Shown: positions 59,263 through 64,000 of the stretch, piece after piece
How the letters are laid out: every line of letters begins with the position of its first letter
How positions within the stretch are numbered: position 1 is the first letter of the stretch
DNA from: Mactra quadrangularis
Taxonomy: Eukaryota; Mollusca; Bivalvia; Venerida; Mactridae
Length of the DNA stretch: 64,000 nt
Assembly (NCBI GenBank): GCA_025267735.1
Contig: CM046305.1
Span: forward strand, 37,097,108-37,161,107
Direction of reading: 5' to 3'
Position numbers and translations under genes: made by a program
Notes under the pieces: model-generated
What the model saw: only the letters and a program-made list of their open reading frames with translations
Told to the model about the DNA's origin: nothing
Databases searched by the model: none

Positions 59263-59380
59263 TAATGGACAAAAGTCTACAAAAAACATAATATCGTTTT
59301 TGTTTGTTATTGCACACTCATACATTTGGTATCGTTAGAAAGAGAATGTTATTATGCATTGAATAAAAAAGAAATTGTGA

Positions 59381-59662
59381 AATTTGAGCCAGTTCTGTCG
59401 GTACAGTAATGTGTTGAAATTTGACATTGAGGACTTGCAAGTTACAAATGATTGCGTTGAGTCAGTTTTAAATGAAACATTTTTTTCAATAGAGTATGTG
59501 ACCCACATTAACCCGAATGAGTTTTCTGGTCTTCCGGCTAGATTCCTCCGCAAACTTGTAGCATCGATGAGTGAAAGGAGCACCGAACTCATTCGGATAC
59601 ATAATGTTGAAAAAAATCAGAATGATAGATTAAACTGCAAGATGATTTTGATTCAGGAATAA
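59381..59662 (+). CDS. Unrecognised open frame, possible terminal exon (weak)
   Basis: The frame is open from 59381 to TAA at 59660-59662, with an AATAAA at 59674-59679. The translation is not low-complexity (for example NPNEFSGLPARFLRKLVASM) and I do not recognise it. There is no ATG near the beginning, so it would need an upstream exon; AG dinucleotides at 59390 and nearby are possible acceptors but their pyrimidine tracts are poor. It could be a decayed exon or an old mobile-element coding fragment. The opposite-strand frame over the same bases is a shadow. Confidence 0.22.
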   Translation, partial: NLSQFCRYSNVLKFDIEDLQVTNDCVESVLNETFFSIEYVTHINPNEFSGLPARFLRKLVASMSERSTELIRIHNVEKNQNDRLNCKMILIQE

Positions 59663-59802
59663 TATAAATTTACAATAAAATAGTAATAACAAAATAGTAT
59701 AGTACTTTGAGCTAGAGTACAGTAAGAGTGTTATTTAGTAACCATTATTAAACTATATATAATACTTGTACAGCATATTTTATATTTAAACACTTGTTTA
59801 TC

Positions 59803-60104
59803 CATGGGCGGATCCAGCGGGGAGGTCAGGGGGTCCGGACCCCCTAGAATTTGGAAAACGTGTATGTCCAACAGTGTATTTCTTGCTTGTAAGTCATTTT
59901 TAAGTTGTATGAAGCAACTTTTCTCTGTGCTTTAAATAGATTTAATGGCAATGTAGTTTTTATTATCAATATGTTGCATTTTTCTGCAAAATGTGTATAA
60001 TGTGGTTGTGGTTCAAGGTTTGTACCCCCCCCCTAGAAAAGTTCGGACCCCCCTAGAAAATTTCGGACCCCCCCCCCCCGAAAAAAATCTTGGATCCGCC
60101 CCTG
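59803..60104. mobile_element. TIR element with GGGCGGATCCA ends, C-rich interior
   Basis: The left end CATGGGCGGATCCA and right end TGGATCCGCCCCTG are inverted repeats. Sub-terminal GGGTCCGGACCCCC and repeated CGGACCCCCCTAGAAAA stretches, including a run of 13 C, make the interior unusually GC-rich for this window. The flanks TGTTTATC and TGTTATCA suggest a degraded target duplication. Probably hAT-like, on general resemblance only. Confidence 0.7.
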
Positions 60105-60682
60105 TTATCACTTCAAAGCTAGAGAACATTTAACACAAAACACATATAAATAAGGCAGGTTTTAAAAGTGTTTTATGATAAATTGGAAACCTCTTGTGTA
60201 CTCTAAGCACTTACTGTAACCCTTCAAACTGTCCACTGTATAGGCCAGATATAGAGAAATAGTGATAATTTGTAAGTTAGTAATACCTGTCCTGTTCTTA
60301 ACTGTAAACTAAAAACAGGTGAACAATAAATCACATGTATCCTATACTTAATAAAGTGACTTGTTCAAAAAGTTCAACTTAATTATCAACTCTCTCGAAA
60401 TAGTAAAAAAAAACGTATTGGAATGAGAAACCCTGTGCACAGATTTTGACATTATTTTGCAAATTGGCATTTAACTGTAAGAGATGGAGAGTTTCTGTAT
60501 AAAAACGTTTACCTACCCCGCTATTTACTGTAGACCTACAAGGCCTTCAGATGATATTAATCCGCTTCTGTACATTTACATTTTATATTTCTGGCATTCT
60601 ATATAATAGCCTTTAGGTCAGAATGTCTTTGAAATATTTAGAATTCATTTTCTAAACACAATTACAGACAATAAAGGGTTCC
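60105..60682. other. AT-rich interval, nothing recognised
   Basis: No supported frame or repeat. It ends with the left target duplication of the following SINE. Confidence 0.45.
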
Positions 60683-60976
60683 TTCTTTTATTTATTTATT
60701 GGAGTTAACGCCGTGTCAACACAATTTTAGGTCATTTTACGGCGTCCAGCGCACCTAACCTAGCTTTCCTGGACCATTGTCTATAACCAGTACTCACCTA
60801 CCCTTCCACAAGGCCGGAAACTTCTCCATATTATTTAATCAATGGAGGAAAATAGACATTATTGTCAAATTTTCATGGAAGGGTATAACCTCCCCGGGTG
60901 GGATTCGAACCCGTACCCCCTCTGGCACGAGTATCCAAATCCCGGCGCGCTACCAACTGCGCTATCGACCCGGGTT
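60683..60976 (-). mobile_element. tRNA-derived SINE, family 1, copy 5, with 12-bp target duplication
   Basis: Full-length inverted copy, nearly identical to 34388-34674. ATAAAGGGTTCC stands at 60671-60682 and 60977-60988, a perfect target duplication. The T-rich left end is the A-rich tail read in reverse. The plus-strand frames over it are by-products. Confidence 0.93.
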
Positions 60977-61039
60977 ATAAAGGGTTCCAATTGCTTTCAT
61001 TGCTTTACTGTGAAACGTCGCGTTATTCGGTAAAAATAT

Positions 61040-61105
61040 ACGATGAAAATATGATTTTATATTTTCATTGTACAGTGAAAATATATAACCTTATATTTTC
61101 ATCGT
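61040..61105. repeat. Nested palindrome
   Basis: ACGATGAAAATAT (61040-61052) and ATATTTTCATCGT (61093-61105) form a perfect 13-bp inverted repeat. Inside it a 26-bp near-palindrome is centred on TGTACA. It could be a small foldback element. Confidence 0.6.
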
Positions 61106-61130
61106 CAATGATGTCATCTAAGAATATAAA

Positions 61131-61138
61131 TGACGTCA
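61131..61138. promoter_or_regulatory. Perfect CRE-type site TGACGTCA
   Basis: TGACGTCA, the palindromic CREB/ATF site, lies between TGATGTCAT (about 61109) and GTGACGTTA (about 61158). Three related sites within 50 bp may mark a regulatory element, but no gene start was identified nearby. Confidence 0.3.
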
Positions 61139-61159
61139 TATTGGAGGAGAAATGGCGTG

Positions 61160-63289
61160 ACGTTATAAATTAAAACTTAGACTAAGCATGGAAGAAACAG
61201 AATATTCGTCATCTTTGATGTAATATGTTTTTTTTATTTCAACTCGAGAACTCAGAAACAAATATTTAGGCCTACGCTCTGGTCATTGGGATGGAGACCA
61301 TATAGATTTTGTACATTCTAAAATAGATGTGTTTAAATAAGTGGTGTAAATGAAAGTTGAAACAATGCAGCAAAAATATTATTTTTAAATTTTAAACATT
61401 GTATGTGGTCAGCTGGCACAAACTGAGTTGCGGCCACATGCCGACATGGACAAACAAATACGTGTCTAAAAGAAGCTAAACAATTCATCTCCTGGAGCTT
61501 CTGGCATTTAAACACAATAAATGGTTGTCAGTATTATGAGGTCACACCGTGCACGATGAATCTTTGGTAAATATTTATCAAAAGCCTACCAAACAAGACG
61601 GGAAACATCAAATGGTTCGAGCGAAAAGCAATTTACAGTTTAGCTCGATATACACGTTTGTCTTTCTAGTCGTTTTTGATAGGTTTCTGTTTATTTAGCG
61701 GATAGCGACAGCATCTGAATACTAAACTGTTTTTACAGTATTGTTATTTTTTGTCCATGTTTCAGGAAAACGGCGAATAAATGACAAAATTACTCTGATT
61801 TTTTCATGAGTGAATGTGATTTAGAATATTCCAAACTGACTTTTTGTTCAACAACTCTTGGGGGTCATGGAATTACTTACATATGAATGCAGATGTTCTT
61901 CTTCAGACTTAACTACCGGCGTTATATGAACCTAGATTAACCAATTGCAATATATATATACACACAACGTAGACCATTTTGTGAATGCGCGACCTTTAAA
62001 GTCCCTAACTATAACAGTAAGCAAAGCATCGCGTCCATTATTGTAAACATTTTGTAACCACTGTCACAGTTAGTGACGAAACCTTGACAAAATGTGATCC
62101 ATATTAAATAAAGCATTAATACACTTAAACGTCATACGTCGAAACATTTCCGGGCCTAAATTTTCCTCGACTGTCATATTTACCGTTTGAACATTACGTT
62201 CTTTGTGCATTATGAATAGAATTAAAATTTTAACATTTATTACAATTTGAAAAAACATGTACGGTGTCTATTCTGGTCGACCGTCAAGCATGTGGCGTTC
62301 ATGATCATGTAAGCGCTTGGAAAACATCATGGAATAAAAATGGCGGTAAGAAATTTATTATTTCAAGTAATTAGTATATTTAATGAGCTTTTATTAACTC
62401 TGATTTTGTTATTTTGAATGTCTTACCTTCTTACTGAAGAATTGTATTGTTTCGATCATTTTAAAGGTCGATGAGTACTGTTTAATATTCTATGGCCGGA
62501 ACGTGTGCGTCAAGTTGTCGGTTCAACCTCATTACTGAAACTAATAGACTATAAACTAGAATCCTCACTAATGTAGGCGTCTATAGTTAACTGATAAATT
62601 TAAAGACTAAAATGTTTACGAACTATTCATTTTATTGAGCTCATACAGATTATTGATACTATTTATTTTTTATGTTAATGATCACTTTTCAATTGAAAAT
62701 AGTAACAATGTACCATTATTTTCCTTTTAAAATTTACCAGATGAAAAAGGATACATTAAACTTTGTGTTCACAGCTGGAAAAATATACTCAGTTTTTAAT
62801 GTTTCATCCATTAGGTTTTAACTCTTTGGCAATTTCGTGTGCAAATATTCCTTGGACATCATAGGAGAGTAAGTAGTCCTAACATGGATTCAGTTGTAAA
62901 TCTTCGTTAATCATCGTACAATATCGCCGAATGACGATTCACCGAGTATAGATGTTATCATCATGATCAAGAGGAACAACGGTTTTGCAGACTAACACAA
63001 TAAGTTGGGAAAGTACCATGACAAAATAACGATCGCAAAAAAAACCAGATTGAACAGATCATGTGACCAAACCAAACTCAACTGATTCAAGTAAAATAAC
63101 AACCACTTCTGAAATCATTTCTTTTACTCAAATTTATGAAGGTCAAATAAAGATGGTTAAATCGGTGTAAGTGTCTTCAATGAAGTGTTTGACCTTTACC
63201 TTAGTTTTCCTAATATTGGAGCTACTTGACTGCTGCTTTTTCAGCTTGCTGTTGACTCGAGTATTTTATCATCTGACTATTGTCTTGCG
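61160..63289. other. Interval without a supported gene
   Basis: Short frames only (for example minus 61333-61515 and minus 62070-62258). Nothing recognisable was seen on either strand. Confidence 0.45.
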
Positions 63290-63540
63290 TATTAAGGCGG
63301 GGCATACTTTTGTGGAGTTTGGTCATGAAATTATTTCTACGGCCATTCTCACTCCTACCAATGATTTTTAATTATGTAGGGCAGTTGTCAGTCACTGACG
63401 AAAGTATGGCTTAATAATTGATTAACAGCTAAATCCAGAGATTTAGCCTTTCCAGGAGGAGTGAGTAGGTTGACTGACCGCCGTTATATGACCTTTAAAA
63501 TGTGTAGCTACGGCGTTAAACCCAACAAAACAAACAAACA
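63290..63540 (+). mobile_element. tRNA-derived SINE, family 2 (head missing)
   Basis: From GGGGCATACTTTTGTGGAG through TTTGGTCATGAAATTATTTC to the tail TAGCTACGGCGTTAAACCCA plus ACAAAACAAACAAACAA, this matches the family 2 copies at 23741-24055 and 36161-36398. The tRNA head is missing, consistent with 5' truncation. Confidence 0.8.
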
Positions 63541-64000
63541 ATCTTGTGTATTAAAGTCCCTATATCAAGACATACGCTGTTCTTGGACTACGTAATTTCG
63601 TATAGAGGCTAAGTTTAAAGGTGTATTCTAATGTTTGGGAAAAATACACAACTGAACATAACGCCATGGAAACCTTACTGTTGTTTCAATCTAACATTTC
63701 CATGACAATTGTTGAAGATATGACAAGCTGACAGTAGACTTTCTGCCTCAGTCTGGAAGAGTTGTTTACACATGTACATTTTCTGCTCTCGTGGGATGTG
63801 TAGCCCAGAAACACCAAAATATGTATTTGTACTGCAAGTGTAACAATTTAGCAGTAGAGTAAGATATTTTATCAAACAAATAAAGTTTGTTGACAGTTCA
63901 TGCCAAAAAAGGCCAAGAGTTGCATGAAATATCAAATAGAAACGTTTTGTGACACCTTGAGTTTTAAGATTCACTGTTTTACTTACTGCTCCTTTCCTGT
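63541..64000. other. Window end, nothing recognised
   Basis: A minus-strand frame at 63675-63974 (99 codons) has no recognisable content, start context or splice signals. Confidence 0.4.

Overview
This is an AT-rich, repeat-dominated stretch of an animal nuclear genome. It is most probably from a mollusc, and within molluscs most likely a bivalve. The main reason is a large multi-exon tyrosinase with intact type-3 copper sites and the long C-terminal domain typical of molluscan tyrosinases. Split genes with GT/AG junctions, tRNA-derived SINEs, MITEs and many minisatellites rule out a prokaryote. Only two protein-coding genes are well supported. Every family name below rests on reading motifs, not on a database search.

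Layout. 1-2.55 kb: no recognisable gene. 2.55-14.5 kb: about 12 kb of tandem arrays whose unit drifts from a 27-bp to a 30-bp pyrimidine-rich repeat, with higher-order units of about 1.1-1.24 kb and 293 bp. 14.7-15.4 kb: a pogo/Tc1-like non-autonomous transposon. 17.5-19.6 kb: an 80-bp satellite with a conserved palindrome in each unit. 20.4-21.1 kb: a 28-bp minisatellite. 23.7-24.1 kb: a tRNA-SINE. 26.0-27.1 kb: a 21-bp minisatellite, a Tc1-like MITE and a second small TIR element. 27.27-28.92 kb (minus): a single-exon gene for a protein ending in a degenerate C2 domain, with a TATA box. 29.8-36.4 kb: a cluster of mobile elements, including a roughly 400-bp TIR family with 9-bp target duplications and tRNA-SINEs, one with a perfect 16-bp target duplication.

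36.6-46.1 kb (plus): the tyrosinase gene. Five exons join in phase to 763 residues plus stop; the exon carrying the start codon is not identified. Its introns hold a 54-bp minisatellite, one copy of a 1.9-kb dispersed duplication, tRNA-like fragments and a hAT-like element. 46.2-64 kb: further foldback and hAT-like elements, the second copy of the 1.9-kb duplication (50.2-52.1 kb), a 51-bp tandem array, more copies of the SINE and TIR families, and no confident gene.

The most unusual observation is inside the 1.9-kb duplication. A 219-bp block is identical in the two copies (38135-38353 and 50980-51198) although its flanks have clearly diverged. The block can fold into several stems, one with a G-U wobble and one with a single-base bulge, so it is a candidate structured non-coding RNA or a conserved domain of an unnamed mobile element. 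The two genes show no sign of working together. The tyrosinase is predicted to be a secreted copper oxidase (shell, periostracum, adhesive or immune roles are known for the family). The C2 protein is predicted to be intracellular.
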